A DNA stretch of 64,000 bases from Methanosphaera sp. ISO3-F5 (GCF_034480035.2 NZ_CP118753.2:2041076-2105075); one strand, 5' to 3'; counted from the first letter of the stretch, positions 9,350 through 19,923 are shown. Translations and numbers: made by a program. Notes: generated by a model not told the origin, from the sequence alone.

Positions 9350-9832
9350 CTATAAATCAGATTCCACATAATCAAATTCCCTAACCTTCCTATTATTCCT
9401 CATTTCATTCCTATTTTTTTCCTCTAACTCATCAAGACTAATAAAATGCTCTTTTAATTTACTTCTAATATCCTCAGGAATAACATTACTTTCTTGTCTA
9501 ACAAAATCATAATAAACCATAACAGCAGTACCGTTAGAACGTAAAATTCCATTCTGCCAGGCTTCTTGCATAACAGTAAATGAAGTCTTACCAATCTTAG
9601 TAATATATGTTCGAATTTCAACATCATAACCAAAATAAGTTTGACGAATATAATTAAAATCCATATGAACCAATATTAAATTCCATTTCTTATATGTTAA
9701 TTCATTCGTAGGATTAAAAATCTTAAATAATTCATTACGTCCATATTCAAACCATACAGGTAATGCAGTGTTTGTAATATGTCTTAAAGCATCAGTTTCT
9801 CCAATTCGAGGTGTAATATTAGTTTTAAACAT
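9350..9832 (-). CDS. Hotdog-fold thioesterase (4HBT family)
   Basis: Single-domain acyl-CoA thioesterase of 160 aa. The N-terminal stretch RIGETDALRHITNTALPVWFEYGR matches the family pattern in which the aspartate after the start of the first strand and the following His/Asn region surround the thioester; the helix with WFEYGR is characteristic. Such enzymes hydrolyse acyl-CoA thioesters; the archaeal physiological substrate is unknown. It ends directly against the convergent amidohydrolase gene, so their 3' ends must share transcription termination signals. Confidence 0.85.
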   Translation of the reverse strand: MFKTNITPRIGETDALRHITNTALPVWFEYGRNELFKIFNPTNELTYKKWNLILVHMDFNYIRQTYFGYDVEIRTYITKIGKTSFTVMQEAWQNGILRSNGTAVMVYYDFVRQESNVIPEDIRSKLKEHFISLDELEEKNRNEMRNNRKVREFDYVESDL

Positions 9833-9891
9833 AAAATAATTCCCTTAAAATAATCTTTTTTTAAAAACAAAAAAATAGGTGGGCGGTTAAG

Positions 9892-10236
9892 TTAATTACC
9901 ACTAGTATTAGTCTTTTTTTTACTACTATCAGAACTATTAGATTTCTTCTTATCAAAACTATTACTGTCAGTAGTCTTATTAGTATAATTATAATTGGTT
10001 TTATTAACTTTCTTAACTGTGGTTTGTGTTTGGAACTTAATAGTAATATTCGCAGGCTCAAAAGATTTCTCATCTATAACCTGCACAATATCCGAAGAAG
10101 TTGTTAATGAAGTAGGAAGAATATCTTTACTAAAATCTTCACCAATATGTGCTGCTCCAAAAACTGCACCAAAACCAAAAGCAATGATGCTAACAAGCAA
10201 TATTACTACTAATCCACCATAAGACTTTCTTTTCAT
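9892..10236 (-). CDS. Small membrane-anchored protein of unknown function
   Basis: 114 aa. After a KRK start there is one strongly hydrophobic segment (residues about 8-30, rich in glycine), then a short folded-looking region (residues about 35-80) and a C-terminal tail of almost only Ser, Lys, Asn, Thr and Asp. The tail has several N-x-S/T sequons, so an extracellular orientation with N-glycosylation is plausible. It starts 9 bases after the glmS stop on the same strand and is probably co-transcribed with it. I do not recognise the family. Confidence 0.65.
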   Translation of the reverse strand: MKRKSYGGLVVILLVSIIAFGFGAVFGAAHIGEDFSKDILPTSLTTSSDIVQVIDEKSFEPANITIKFQTQTTVKKVNKTNYNYTNKTTDSNSFDKKKSNSSDSSKKKTNTSGN

Positions 10237-10245
10237 ACTATCATT

Positions 10246-12018
10246 TTATACGACTGTCACAGATTTTGCTAAGTTTTTAGGCTTATCTGGGTCAATATTT
10301 TTCTCTACACTAATATGATAAGATAATAATTGTAAATCTATGATGTAAATCAGAGGTGCTATTATCTCATCAATTTCTGGATTAAACACGATTTTATCCT
10401 CTATATCATCAAGTTGGGTGTCATCTTCTGATCCGAGGATAATCATATTTGCTCCTCTAGCCCTGATTTCCTGAAGATTATTATAAGTTTTAGGATAACT
10501 AGGACCTGGAGGTAATATTCCCACTACTGGTATTCCATCATCAATTAATGCCAGAGGACCATGCTTAAGTTCCCCTGCAGGATATCCCTCTGCATGAATA
10601 TAAGTTATTTCCTTAAGTTTCAATGCACCTTCAAGTGCGGTTGGATAGTTAAATCCTCTGCCAATATAGAAGAAGTCTTTAGCAGCTTTATATTTTTTAG
10701 CAATTTTTATTATGCTTTCTTCTCTTTTTATTGATTCTTCAGCTAACTCGGAGATATGATATATTTTCTCTATTAGTTCATTGTTTTCCCCAAGATGAGC
10801 AACTAGTAGGTATATGCATATTAGTTGGCTTAGGTATGTTTTTGTTGCTGCTACTCCTATTTCTGGTCCTGCTCTTGTGTATATTACGTGGTCTGCTTCT
10901 CGTGTTATGCTGCTTCCTACTACGTTTACTATTGCCAGGGTTTCTGATACTTTCTTGGCGGTTTTTAGTGCTTTTAGTGTGTCTGCTGTTTCTCCGCTTT
11001 GTGTTATGAATATTACTAGTGTGTGGTCGTCTAGTGTGTTTTGGAAGTATTCGAATTCGCTTGCTAGTATTACTTCTGTTGGTATGTGTAGTTGTGTTTC
11101 TATGAGGTATTCTCCTATGAGTGATGCGTGGTAGCTTGTTCCGCAGGCTACGAAGCATATTCTGTTGAAGTTTTTGAATTTAGATACTATTTCTTTTATT
11201 TTTGGTGATTCTGATAGTGTGTCTTTTATTACTTGTGGTTCTTCGTTTATTTCTTTTAGCATGAAGTGTGGGTATCCGCCTTTTTCTGCCATTTCTGGGT
11301 TCCAGTCTATTGTTACTACTTCTTTTTCTATTGGTTCTAGTTGGTTGTTCATGACTGTTACTTTGTCTTTTTCTAGTTGTATGATTTCGTTGTCGTCTAG
11401 GTATATTACTTGTCTTGTTTCGTTTAGTATTGCTGGTACGTCTGATGCTAGGAAGTTTCCGTTTTGTGATACTCCTACGATTAGTGGGCTTTCTTTTCTT
11501 GCTCCTATTATTTTGTCTGGTTCGTCTATGCTTATTGCTGCTAGTGCGTATGATCCTATTAGTTTGTTTATTGTTTTTTGTGTGGCGTGTAATAGGTCGT
11601 TTCCTTGTTTTATGTATTTTTCTATGAGGTGTGGTATTACTTCTGTGTCTGTTTCTGATTTGAATGTGTGTCCTTCTTTTTCTAGTTCTTCTCTTAGTTC
11701 TTTGTAGTTTTCTATGATTCCGTTGTGTACTACGCTTATCTTGTTGTCACAGCTGTTATGTGGGTGTGCGTTTTCTTTTGTTGGGTTTCCGTGTGTTGCC
11801 CATCTTACGTGTGCTATTCCTATGTTTCCGTCTATTTCTGTTAAGTGTATCTGGTCATCTACTTCTTTTATTTTTCCACTACCCTTTTTAACGTTTATTT
11901 TGTCTGTTAGGGTAGCTATTCCTACTGAATCGTATCCTCTGTATTCTAATTTCTTGATTGATTCGATTATGGTTGGCGCTACTTCTTTATTAAGTATACA
12001 TCCTACTATTCCACACAT
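10246..12018 (-). CDS. glmS: Glutamine-fructose-6-phosphate aminotransferase
   Basis: Converts fructose 6-phosphate and glutamine to glucosamine 6-phosphate, the entry to UDP-GlcNAc for pseudomurein and glycans. The N-terminal Ntn-type glutaminase domain begins with Met-Cys-Gly (catalytic C2 after Met removal), with RWATHG and GIIENY motifs; two SIS sugar isomerase domains follow (roughly residues 270-410 and 440-580), including [10 protein letters not shown] and [18 protein letters not shown]. At 590 aa it is complete and ends with the usual LAKSVTVV tail. It stands ahead of a small membrane protein gene on the same strand. Confidence 0.96.
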   Translation of the reverse strand: MCGIVGCILNKEVAPTIIESIKKLEYRGYDSVGIATLTDKINVKKGSGKIKEVDDQIHLTEIDGNIGIAHVRWATHGNPTKENAHPHNSCDNKISVVHNGIIENYKELREELEKEGHTFKSETDTEVIPHLIEKYIKQGNDLLHATQKTINKLIGSYALAAISIDEPDKIIGARKESPLIVGVSQNGNFLASDVPAILNETRQVIYLDDNEIIQLEKDKVTVMNNQLEPIEKEVVTIDWNPEMAEKGGYPHFMLKEINEEPQVIKDTLSESPKIKEIVSKFKNFNRICFVACGTSYHASLIGEYLIETQLHIPTEVILASEFEYFQNTLDDHTLVIFITQSGETADTLKALKTAKKVSETLAIVNVVGSSITREADHVIYTRAGPEIGVAATKTYLSQLICIYLLVAHLGENNELIEKIYHISELAEESIKREESIIKIAKKYKAAKDFFYIGRGFNYPTALEGALKLKEITYIHAEGYPAGELKHGPLALIDDGIPVVGILPPGPSYPKTYNNLQEIRARGANMIILGSEDDTQLDDIEDKIVFNPEIDEIIAPLIYIIDLQLLSYHISVEKNIDPDKPKNLAKSVTVV

Positions 12019-12117
12019 TAATAATCACCAATATTCAAGCTATTATGCTATATTTTATTTCTATTATATTGTTATATATTATTTAATTCATATATTATAA
12101 TACTTATCATTTACAAA

Positions 12118-12126
12118 GATATATAG
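12118..12126 (+). promoter_or_regulatory. Candidate TATA box for the pur operon
   Basis: TATATAG-like element about 60 bases before the purC ATG, preceded by purine-rich bases. Spacing allows transcription to start near 12145-12150. The AT-rich background makes this tentative. Confidence 0.35.
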
Positions 12127-12182
12127 TAACATACACAAGATAGAAAAATATCTTATAAAAAAAAATTATTCGTGGAATATAT

Positions 12183-12932
12183 ATGAGTGACGTAAACAGA
12201 GAATTACTTTATGCAGGTAAAGCTAAAGATATTTACAAATCTGAAAATGAAAACGAAGTAATAATTAAATTTAGAGATGACATCACAGCAGGAGACGGAG
12301 CAAAAAAGGACACGCTAAGTCAAAAAGGATACTGTAACGTATTAATCTCTGCAAAACTATTCAAAGTATTAGAAGAAAACGGTGTAAAAACACAGTATAT
12401 AGAACTACTTTCAACAGATGAAATGCGTACAAAATCTCTTGAAATGATTCCCCTAGAAGTAATATGCAGAAACATTGCAACAGGAAGCTTACTCAAAAAA
12501 TATCCGTTCGAAGCAAACAAAGAACTAAAACCACCAATCATACAATTTGATTACAAAAACGATGAATTCCATGATCCAATGCTAAACGACAGCATCATAA
12601 AAGCACTGGAAATAGCTACACAAGAAGAACTAGATGAAATCAGAGAAATAACCTTAAAAATTAACAAAATATTATCCGACTACTTAATAGAAAGAGGAAT
12701 AATACTCGTCGACTTTAAATTAGAATACGGAAAAGATTCTGAGGGCAACATAATATTAGGGGATGAAATAAGTCCTGACACTACAAGATTATGGGATTCA
12801 GAAACCTACGAAAACTTTGATAAAGACATATACAGGAAAGGTGAAGAAGGAGTAGTGGATGCTTACCTTAAAGTTGTTAACTTAGTGCTGTCTGACGAAG
12901 AAAAAGTAAAATGGAATGTTGAACAAATATAA
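12183..12932 (+). CDS. purC: SAICAR synthetase
   Basis: Joins aspartate to CAIR in purine biosynthesis. Family motifs are clear: [11 protein letters not shown] at the N-terminus, the nucleotide-binding [13 protein letters not shown], the substrate-binding [11 protein letters not shown], and VDFKLEYG and [13 protein letters not shown] near the end. 249 aa, normal length, starting at the ATG at 12183. First gene of purC-purS-purQ; a 23-base gap precedes purS. Confidence 0.96.
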   Translation: MSDVNRELLYAGKAKDIYKSENENEVIIKFRDDITAGDGAKKDTLSQKGYCNVLISAKLFKVLEENGVKTQYIELLSTDEMRTKSLEMIPLEVICRNIATGSLLKKYPFEANKELKPPIIQFDYKNDEFHDPMLNDSIIKALEIATQEELDEIREITLKINKILSDYLIERGIILVDFKLEYGKDSEGNIILGDEISPDTTRLWDSETYENFDKDIYRKGEEGVVDAYLKVVNLVLSDEEKVKWNVEQI

Positions 12933-12955
12933 TAGCACATAGGGAATGATATATT

Positions 12956-13204
12956 ATGGATTATAATGTTGAAGTAAGAACAAGTTTAAAAAAAGGAATG
13001 TTAAATCCGGAAGCATCAACCATAGAAAAGGCATTAGCATTACTTAACTTTGAAGTAAAAGATACAAAAACAGTAAATATAATACAATTCACATTAAATG
13101 CAGATAATAAAGACGATGCATTAGCACAAGTAGATGAAATGTGTCAAAAATTATTATGCAACCCTGTTATTCATGATTATGAAATAAGTATAAGTGAGGA
13201 ATAA
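12956..13204 (+). CDS. purS: Phosphoribosylformylglycinamidine synthase subunit PurS
   Basis: Small 82-aa subunit that bridges PurQ and PurL in the FGAM synthase complex (step 4 of purine synthesis). The sequence has the PurS pattern: [16 protein letters not shown], then [16 protein letters not shown] and a C-terminal [10 protein letters not shown]. It sits between purC and purQ; purL is not in the window. purQ begins three bases after its stop codon, which suggests translational coupling. Confidence 0.95.
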   Translation: MDYNVEVRTSLKKGMLNPEASTIEKALALLNFEVKDTKTVNIIQFTLNADNKDDALAQVDEMCQKLLCNPVIHDYEISISEE

Positions 13205-13207
13205 ACA

Positions 13208-13873
13208 TTGACAGATGTATCTGATGTAAACGTAGGTATAATTAGATTTCCCGGTACAAACTGTGACAGGGACATAGAATATGCAGTAAACCTAGTAGGA
13301 GCAAATGCTAAATATATCTACTGGAACGAAAACGACTTATCCAATATGGATGTAGTAATCATCCCCGGCGGTTTCTCATATGGAGACTACCTGAGAGCAG
13401 GAGCAATAGCAGGAATTACACCAATAATCAACACAATCAAAGACTTTGCAAAACAGGGAAATCCTGTCCTAGGAATATGTAATGGTGCACAAATTCTTGG
13501 TGAAATAGATCTGGTTCCAGGAGTATTCATAGAAAACGAAAATGCCAAGTTCATATGCGAAAGCAAAAAACTTAAAGTTAACACTAACAGAACACCATTC
13601 ACCAAATTATATAAGAAAAATGAAGTAATTGATTTACCTATAGCACACAAAGAAGGAAGATATTACACGGATAATATAGAAGAATTATACGATAATGACC
13701 AAATCGTTTTAACATTTGAGGATGAAAATCCTAACGGTTCTATGGATGCAATAACCGGAGTATGTAACAATGAAGGAAATGTTGTAGCAGTAATGCCACA
13801 CCCAGAAAGGGCCGTTGAAGAATTATTACGTTCAAAAGATGGTTTAAAATTCTTTGAAAGCTTTTTAGACTAA
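13208..13873 (+). CDS. purQ: Phosphoribosylformylglycinamidine synthase subunit PurQ
   Basis: Glutaminase subunit of FGAM synthase. Class I amidotransferase residues are intact: the nucleophilic cysteine in [10 protein letters not shown] and the His-Glu pair in [21 protein letters not shown] is the typical N-terminus. 221 aa. The only reasonable start is a TTG at 13208, helped by GTGAGG at 13193-13198 inside the end of purS; no ATG exists upstream or near the conserved N-terminus. The rare start and three-base gap imply coupling to purS translation. Confidence 0.95.
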   Translation: MTDVSDVNVGIIRFPGTNCDRDIEYAVNLVGANAKYIYWNENDLSNMDVVIIPGGFSYGDYLRAGAIAGITPIINTIKDFAKQGNPVLGICNGAQILGEIDLVPGVFIENENAKFICESKKLKVNTNRTPFTKLYKKNEVIDLPIAHKEGRYYTDNIEELYDNDQIVLTFEDENPNGSMDAITGVCNNEGNVVAVMPHPERAVEELLRSKDGLKFFESFLD

Positions 13874-13927
13874 CTTTTCACAATCCTCTTTTTCCACATT
13901 TTTTGAATACATTTAACTATTTTTTTA
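13874..13927 (+). terminator. T-rich terminator after purQ
   Basis: Several T tracts in a row (13888-13893, 13900-13905, 13919-13926) directly after the purQ stop, fitting U-tract termination in archaea. The separation from the next operon (cobA, 14020) supports the call. Confidence 0.45.
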
Positions 13928-14019
13928 AGCACTACTACCTCCAATACTATTTCTTTTATTAATATTAATCAACAAATATAATAATATTATAATAAAAAAA
14001 ACTATAAGGTAAGATTATT

Positions 14020-14745
14020 ATGACCGTATACATGATTGGTGCAGGTCCAGGTGACCCAGATTTAATAACAGTTAAAGCAGTAAAAATATTAAAACAAGCA
14101 GAAGCAGTATTATATGATAGCCTAGCAAACGATGTGCTATTAGAATACGTGCCTGAAGACGCAGAACTAGTATATGTCGGAAAACGTGCAGGAGAACACT
14201 ACCGTAAACAACCAGAAATAAACGAATTACTCATAGAATATGGAAAAAAATATGATAAAGTAGTACGCCTAAAAGGTGGAGACCCATTCATATTCGGTAG
14301 AGGTGGAGAAGAAGAACTAGCACTACTCAAAGAAGGCATAAATGTAGAATTCGTATCCGGTATAAACTCAGCAATAGGATCCGCAACAGGCATAGGATTA
14401 CCATTAACACACAGAGCCATAGCAACAAGCCTAACACTAGTAACAGGACACGAAGACCCACAAAAAACAGAAAAACAAGTAAACTGGGATTACACAGCAG
14501 ATACAATAGTAGTATTTATGGGAGTAGGATTACTTAAAAAGTATGTGCCAAAAATACTCCAATACAAATCACCAGACACCCCAGTAGCAGCAATAGAAAA
14601 CGGAACACTACCAAACCAGAAAGTAATACTCGGAACACTCGCAGACATAACAGAGAAAAAAATAAAACCACCAGCACTAATAATCATAGGAGAAGTAGTG
14701 AACATCTACAAAGAATGCGAAGAACTAAGGAGTAAAATGGAATAA
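14020..14745 (+). CDS. cobA: Uroporphyrinogen-III C-methyltransferase
   Basis: Uses two S-adenosylmethionines to turn uroporphyrinogen III into precorrin-2, the branch point to cobalamin, F430 and sirohaem. Tetrapyrrole methylase motifs: [16 protein letters not shown] at the N-terminus, [17 protein letters not shown] in the first third, [20 protein letters not shown] in the middle. 241 aa, a single methylase domain with no fused HemD or CysG. Its stop overlaps the hemD start by one base (TAATG), so the two steps of the pathway are translationally coupled. Confidence 0.95.
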   Translation: MTVYMIGAGPGDPDLITVKAVKILKQAEAVLYDSLANDVLLEYVPEDAELVYVGKRAGEHYRKQPEINELLIEYGKKYDKVVRLKGGDPFIFGRGGEEELALLKEGINVEFVSGINSAIGSATGIGLPLTHRAIATSLTLVTGHEDPQKTEKQVNWDYTADTIVVFMGVGLLKKYVPKILQYKSPDTPVAAIENGTLPNQKVILGTLADITEKKIKPPALIIIGEVVNIYKECEELRSKME

Positions 14746-15524
14746 TGACCACTAAAGATTTTAATAACAAGACTGTCGTCATCACAAGACCCGTTGAACG
14801 TTCAGAATCTATGGCTAAAATCATACGAGAAAACAATGGTATACCACTAATTATTCCAACACTCGAACTACAATTAGTAAAATCAGAAGAATTAATATAC
14901 ATAGCAGAAAATATTAAAGAATACGAGTGGATAATATTCACTTCACCAGCAGGAGTAAAATCATTCTTTGAAGTATTCACTGAATCAAAAATCCCATCAA
15001 AAATTGCAGTAATAGGAGTAAAAACAGAGGAAGTACTCCAAGAATACAACAACACTCCAGACTTAATACCAGAAAACTTCACTGCAGAAGGATTACTGGA
15101 ATCATTCAAATCAATCAACCTGGAAGATAAAAACATCGCACTACCCCGAACACTAAGCGCAAGAAAAGTATTACCAGAAGGCTTAGAAGAATACGGGGCT
15201 AACGTGACAATAGCAGAAGCATACACTTCCAGCACACCACAAGATACCAGTAAATTAATAGATTTGATGGAAAAAATAATAAACAATGAAATAGATATTA
15301 TAACATTCACTAGTCCATTAACAGTAACTAACCTATTAAATGTTATTAAACAAGAAAGAAAAGAACAATATGATGCTTTTATAAACCAATTACGTACAAA
15401 CATAATAGTTGGATCTATAGGACCCATAACAGGAAATGTTTTAAAACAACATAACATTCCAGCCATAGAACCAAAACGTTATACAGTTAAAGACATGATA
15501 GATGCATTATTACAAAATATATAA
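14745..15524 (+). CDS. hemD: Uroporphyrinogen-III synthase
   Basis: Cyclises hydroxymethylbilane to uroporphyrinogen III, the substrate of the preceding CobA. HemD proteins are poorly conserved, but VVITRPVERSESMAKII, ...EWIIFTSPAGVKSFFE and ...DIITFTSPLTVTNLL with VGSIGPITGNVLKQHNI follow the two-lobe pattern of the family. 259 aa. Overlaps cobA by one base and is 15 bases ahead of the SRP19 gene. Confidence 0.9.
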   Translation: MTTKDFNNKTVVITRPVERSESMAKIIRENNGIPLIIPTLELQLVKSEELIYIAENIKEYEWIIFTSPAGVKSFFEVFTESKIPSKIAVIGVKTEEVLQEYNNTPDLIPENFTAEGLLESFKSINLEDKNIALPRTLSARKVLPEGLEEYGANVTIAEAYTSSTPQDTSKLIDLMEKIINNEIDIITFTSPLTVTNLLNVIKQERKEQYDAFINQLRTNIIVGSIGPITGNVLKQHNIPAIEPKRYTVKDMIDALLQNI

Positions 15525-15539
15525 CCAGGGGAAAAAATT

Positions 15540-15821
15540 ATGAAAACAATGGTATGGCCAGTATATATAAATTCACAACATACACGTAAAGAAGGACGAA
15601 TGATATCATTAGACGAAGCAGTAGAAGAACCTAAAATTCGTGAAATCAGCCAAGCTTTACGTAAACTAAAAATTCAATACACGGTAGAACATGACAAATC
15701 TTTTCCAGGATCATGGTGGGAAAAATCAGGAAGAGTAATAGTAGAACACGACTTCCCAACAAAAGTAGAATTGCTACGAAAAATAGCAAGCACTATAAAA
15801 ATTAACCGCCACACAGAATAA
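15540..15821 (+). CDS. srp19: Signal recognition particle 19 kDa protein
   Basis: RNA-binding subunit that pre-organises archaeal 7S RNA for SRP54 binding. The 93-aa protein has the SRP19 signatures: VWPVYINSQHTRKEGRMIS at the N-terminus, and PGSWWEKSGRVIVE in the second half. The start ATG follows AGGGGAA (15527-15533). It is the third gene of a cobA-hemD-srp19-recJ-like run; the link with tetrapyrrole genes is probably only an operon of convenience. Confidence 0.93.
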   Translation: MKTMVWPVYINSQHTRKEGRMISLDEAVEEPKIREISQALRKLKIQYTVEHDKSFPGSWWEKSGRVIVEHDFPTKVELLRKIASTIKINRHTE

Positions 15822-15866
15822 ACATATTCATTCTCTACAATCTTTTTTTTATAAAGGAGCATAAAA

Positions 15867-17294
15867 ATGACTCTAAATAATACTAACACTTATGAAGAAT
15901 CAAGAAAACATATGGACCTACTACTAAACAAGGCAAAAGACAAAATTATGGACGCAGAAGACGTAACAATCTTCACACACACAGACTGTGACGGAATAAC
16001 CGCAGGAAGCATACTATCATCCATAATGGATAAACTAGAAATCGAACACACCGTAAACTTTGTAGAAATAAACGAAGTAGAAAACCTGGAAACAGACACC
16101 GAACTAACAATAATATCCGACCTAGGAGCAGGACAAGACATACAAAACATATGCAACAACACAAACTCATCACTAATAGTACTCGACCACCATCCACCCA
16201 TAAGAAAACTAGGAACAGAACTCCGAGGAGACCTAATAGAAATAAACCCCAACTACTACGGATTAGACGGCTCCTACACAATCTCCGGAGGAGGACTATC
16301 CTATTTTTTAGCAAAAACATTCCACTTCTATGACCTAAGCTGGATGGGAATATTAAGCGCAGTAGGAGACATGCAAAACAGCATGACAGGAAAACTCCGA
16401 GGACTAAACACAGAAATACTAAGCGATTCAACAGAAGTAGGCTGCGTAAACTACATAAACGACCTACTACTATACGGAAGACATACAAGACCACTATTTG
16501 TAGCATTATCATACTTCGGAGACATACACCTACCATTAACAAATAACCGAAATGAATGCATACACTTCCTCGAAAACTTAGACATACCCGTAAAGAACGA
16601 CCTGGGAACAGTAAGATACCTCTGTGACTTATCCATGGACGAAAAAGGAAGACTATTCACAGAACTGCTTAAAATGATGACAAGAGCAGTTCCAGACAAA
16701 TACGTGAAATATGTGCCAAAACTAATCTCGGGAGAATCATACGAATTCACATTCGAAGACGATTACACAACATTCAAAGACGCAAGCGAATACAGTACAG
16801 TAATAAACGCCTGCGGAAGAAACGGTCGACACGAACTCGGACTAGAAGTAATAAAGGGCAACCGTGATAAAATAGCAGGAGAACTCGAAACACTAGTTAA
16901 AAGCCATAAACGATATCTTGCACAAAACATGACCCGGATACAGGAGGCAAATTCGGTGGAAATCATGGAAAACATACAATACTTTGATGGAAGCGGAATA
17001 AAACCAAGTGTTGTAGGAACAATAGCCGGAATGTTACTAAGCAATTACGACTGGCAAAAACCAATAATAGGATATACACATATAGATTCAGAACAACCAG
17101 GATACAAAGTATCCCTAAGATGCTCAAAACTACTAGGCTATGAAGGAATACACTTCGGAAACATGGTACGAGACATATCAGAAAAATGTGGGGGATCCGG
17201 TGGAGGACATAGTGTAGCATGCGGAGCATACATTCCCGAAGAGAACATGGATAAATTCCTAAATATACTAAACAATTCATTTACAATAAACTAA
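15867..17294 (+). CDS. DHH-family phosphoesterase (archaeal RecJ-like)
   Basis: 475 aa. Motif I FTHTDCDGITAG spans residues 36-47 and the DHH motif is D107-H108-H109 in VLDHHPP; a C-terminal DHHA1-like domain ends in GGSGGGHSVACGAYIPE. These residues bind the Mn ions of RecJ-type 5'-3' single-strand nucleases. Archaeal relatives associate with GINS and the replicative helicase or with RNA decay; which applies here cannot be read from the sequence. AAAGGAGC (15854-15861) upstream supports the ATG at 15867. Last gene of the cobA operon. Confidence 0.88.
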   Translation: MTLNNTNTYEESRKHMDLLLNKAKDKIMDAEDVTIFTHTDCDGITAGSILSSIMDKLEIEHTVNFVEINEVENLETDTELTIISDLGAGQDIQNICNNTNSSLIVLDHHPPIRKLGTELRGDLIEINPNYYGLDGSYTISGGGLSYFLAKTFHFYDLSWMGILSAVGDMQNSMTGKLRGLNTEILSDSTEVGCVNYINDLLLYGRHTRPLFVALSYFGDIHLPLTNNRNECIHFLENLDIPVKNDLGTVRYLCDLSMDEKGRLFTELLKMMTRAVPDKYVKYVPKLISGESYEFTFEDDYTTFKDASEYSTVINACGRNGRHELGLEVIKGNRDKIAGELETLVKSHKRYLAQNMTRIQEANSVEIMENIQYFDGSGIKPSVVGTIAGMLLSNYDWQKPIIGYTHIDSEQPGYKVSLRCSKLLGYEGIHFGNMVRDISEKCGGSGGGHSVACGAYIPEENMDKFLNILNNSFTIN

Positions 17295-17455
17295 ACAAGA
17301 AAATATATTCAAACTCCTTTAATTTTTTCCTAATATAATATCATTCTATCAATCCAACCTTTTTGAATGTATAAAACTTTAAATAAAATCAATTATAAAT
17401 TAATTATTAAGATTTAACTATTTAATAGTAAAATACAATACTAAGGGGTATCATA

Positions 17456-18247
17456 ATGAGAATTTTTAAAAATAAAGGGGAATTCACTAAATTTCAAATA
17501 TTAGCAAAAATAGCTCAACAAGAACCACATTTAAAACAAAAAGACATAGCAGAAGAATTAGGAATTACCGTACAAGCGGTTTCCGAAAACATAAAAACAT
17601 TAGTAAAAGAAGGATATGTGGAAACTGGAAGTTCTAATTTTCGTTACAAAATCACAAAATATGGTATAGACAAAGTAAAAACCGAAGCAATCAACCTAAA
17701 AGCATACTCTGACATGGTCTTAAACACTATGAATGGATATAAATCAATCTGGCCGGCAATAGCTGCAGAAGATTTACATCAAGGTGAACAAGTATGGTTA
17801 AACATGGATGATGGAATATTATATGCAGATACAGAAGATAAATCCGGAGCATACGCAGAAGTGTTTAGTGATGCATTAGAAGGAGAAGATGTAACATTAA
17901 TCAACCTTGGTGGAGAAATAGATTTAGTTCCTAAAGATGTTGTAATAGTAAAAATTCCTCCAATATCTGAAGGTGGATCAAGAGCTTGTGACATGGACAG
18001 AATCCAAGAAATCTATGACCAAGAATTTGACAGAATTGGAGTACTAGGTACAAGTGCAAGAGCAATCACAAACCATTTAAATGTATACCCTGACTTTGAA
18101 TTTGCAACAGCAAGTGCAACAGCAAGCGCAGCAGAAAAAGGATTAAGAGTTCTAGTATTTGCTGTTGGTAAAATGACTAACAGAATAATTTCAAAACTAG
18201 AAGATAAAGGTATTGTATACACAATTGAAGATGTTAAAAAAGTTTAA
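17456..18247 (+). CDS. Winged helix-turn-helix transcription regulator
   Basis: 263 aa. An N-terminal winged helix (residues about 10-80: [20 protein letters not shown], then [19 protein letters not shown]) is joined to a larger C-terminal domain seen in archaeal regulators of the MarR/ArsR-like type, with [20 protein letters not shown] and an alanine-rich [19 protein letters not shown] stretch that may bind a small ligand. AGGGGTATC (17443-17451) is the ribosome binding site for the ATG at 17456. It stands alone between two transcription units, so targets cannot be guessed from the context. Confidence 0.8.
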   Translation: MRIFKNKGEFTKFQILAKIAQQEPHLKQKDIAEELGITVQAVSENIKTLVKEGYVETGSSNFRYKITKYGIDKVKTEAINLKAYSDMVLNTMNGYKSIWPAIAAEDLHQGEQVWLNMDDGILYADTEDKSGAYAEVFSDALEGEDVTLINLGGEIDLVPKDVVIVKIPPISEGGSRACDMDRIQEIYDQEFDRIGVLGTSARAITNHLNVYPDFEFATASATASAAEKGLRVLVFAVGKMTNRIISKLEDKGIVYTIEDVKKV

Positions 18248-18292
18248 CTCTTCTTTCATGCTATTTTTTTTATTATATTTTTTTCAGATATT
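18248..18292. terminator. Convergent T/A-rich terminator region
   Basis: T runs at 18264-18271 and 18278-18284 lie just after the regulator's stop, at the end of the convergent pantoate kinase gene. They suit termination of the plus-strand transcript. On the opposite strand the run is of As, so termination of the minus transcript must lie further on. Confidence 0.35.
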
Positions 18293-19160
18293 TAATTCCG
18301 GTCCTGTTAATCTTAGTAATTAAACAATCTTCTATAGAAACATCCGGAGTATAAGATAATGCAAATGCAGTATTTCCCAGCATTGCCATAGATGAACCAA
18401 TAGTTTCATCATCAAATATGTCCAGTAACTCATTTAATTCCGGATTCACTAGTTTTGTTTCCACAGAGAATTTCCTTGACAAAGCAATGAAATTTTCAAT
18501 ACAAGGATTGCTTCTAAGCATATTTAATAACTCATGGCCATTACTATTTATCATATTAACCTGAACAGGATCTTCGATTACATCCCGGGTATTGATGGAA
18601 CTTAAAGTTTTAGATATAACATACACAGTTTTGTCAGGTAATATTTTATCAATCCTGGCACGAACAGGAGAACCTTCAAGTAACCTTAAAACACAACCAC
18701 CATGCATCTCGGAGATAACATCACCCAAACCACTACTCTCAGAAAGTTCAGTTAAATGAGCAATCTCACCAGCCTCATTAAAACTAAGATTAATACCCAA
18801 CAATCTTGGTAAAGTAAAACTAACACCTAAAGCAAAACCTGCACTAGTACCAAAACCCGCACTAATAGGTAAACTGGTCTCATGATTAATATGAATATCC
18901 ACATTACTTAAATCAGGAGAGTAACGTTCTCTTATAATCTCCACAGCTCTTCTACTAATAGTATTCAAGGCATTCTCTTTACCGTTAATAGTAATAACTA
19001 CACGGTCACAACCATCTTCTACAACTGTTTCAGTAACAACACCTTCATCAAGTGCAATGCCAGCACCACGAGACCCCTTCAATACAGGATCAGTGTTCTG
19101 GAATATTTCAAAAAAACCAGTAATATGGGCCGGAACAAAAACTTTCAATCTATCTATCAT
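18273..19160 (-). CDS. Pantoate kinase (GHMP superfamily)
   Basis: Archaeal route to coenzyme A: phosphorylates pantoate to 4-phosphopantoate, which phosphopantothenate synthetase then uses. GHMP motifs: VFVPAHITGFFEIF with GSRGAGIALDEG at the N-terminus and the ATP-binding loop LPISAGFGTSAGFALG; SGLGDVISEMHGG follows. 295 aa, normal for the archaeal enzyme, which replaces the bacterial pantothenate kinase. The partner synthetase gene is not in the window. Its neighbour on the other side is divergent (PHP protein, 19252). Confidence 0.88.
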   Translation of the reverse strand: MIDRLKVFVPAHITGFFEIFQNTDPVLKGSRGAGIALDEGVVTETVVEDGCDRVVITINGKENALNTISRRAVEIIRERYSPDLSNVDIHINHETSLPISAGFGTSAGFALGVSFTLPRLLGINLSFNEAGEIAHLTELSESSGLGDVISEMHGGCVLRLLEGSPVRARIDKILPDKTVYVISKTLSSINTRDVIEDPVQVNMINSNGHELLNMLRSNPCIENFIALSRKFSVETKLVNPELNELLDIFDDETIGSSMAMLGNTAFALSYTPDVSIEDCLITKINRTGIKYLKKI

Positions 19161-19251
19161 ATATTTATTTATATTCTTCTTTTCATAAATACAATTATAA
19201 TAAAAAATTTATAAAAATAATATTAATATAATCATTACATGGAGTATTTTA

Positions 19252-19923
19252 ATGTCTGAAAATAAAAGAATAGATTTACACACTCACAGTATATTTAGTG
19301 ATGGAGAATTATTACCATCCGAATTAGCAAGAAGAGCCGAAGTACTAGGTCACAAAGCATTAGCAATAACAGACCATGTTGATGCATCAAACATACAAGT
19401 AGCATCACAAATAGTTGAAGCAGTAAATGATATAAGAGACAACTGGGATATACAGGTTATACCAGGAGTAGAAATTACTCACGTACCTGTTGAAGTAATT
19501 GATAAACTAGCAAACAAGGCAAGACAATACGGTGCAGAAATAATAGTTGTGCATGGAGAAACAATAGTTGAACCAGTAAGACCTGGAACTAACAGAGCAG
19601 CAGCAGAATGTCCAGAAATAGATATTATTGGACACCCTGGATTAATCACAGAAGAAGAAGTGCAAATAGCAATAGATAATGATGTGTCATTAGAGATAAG
19701 TGCACGTAAAGGACATTGTCTCGGAAATGGTCACGTAGCAAAACTGGGACTTGACATGGGAGCAAACCTGGTACTGGATACGGATACACATGCTCCTGGT
19801 GACTTAATTGATTATGCATTAGCTGAAAGAATTGCTAAAGGTGCTGAAGTTCCTGAAAGTGAAATTCCTAAAATATTAAAAGATAATCCTGAGAAAATAC
19901 TTAAAAAACATGGATTAATGTAA
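19252..19923 (+). CDS. PHP-domain phosphoesterase (histidinol-phosphatase-like)
   Basis: 223 aa. The PHP metal-site motifs are all present: [43 protein letters not shown], and a C-terminal [12 protein letters not shown] proteins of this size are phosphatases or phosphoesterases; relatives act on histidinol phosphate, but no his genes are close and the assignment stays general. GGAG upstream (19241-19244) supports the ATG at 19252. It converges on the arfC-like gene with only nine bases between. Confidence 0.8.
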   Translation: MSENKRIDLHTHSIFSDGELLPSELARRAEVLGHKALAITDHVDASNIQVASQIVEAVNDIRDNWDIQVIPGVEITHVPVEVIDKLANKARQYGAEIIVVHGETIVEPVRPGTNRAAAECPEIDIIGHPGLITEEEVQIAIDNDVSLEISARKGHCLGNGHVAKLGLDMGANLVLDTDTHAPGDLIDYALAERIAKGAEVPESEIPKILKDNPEKILKKHGLM

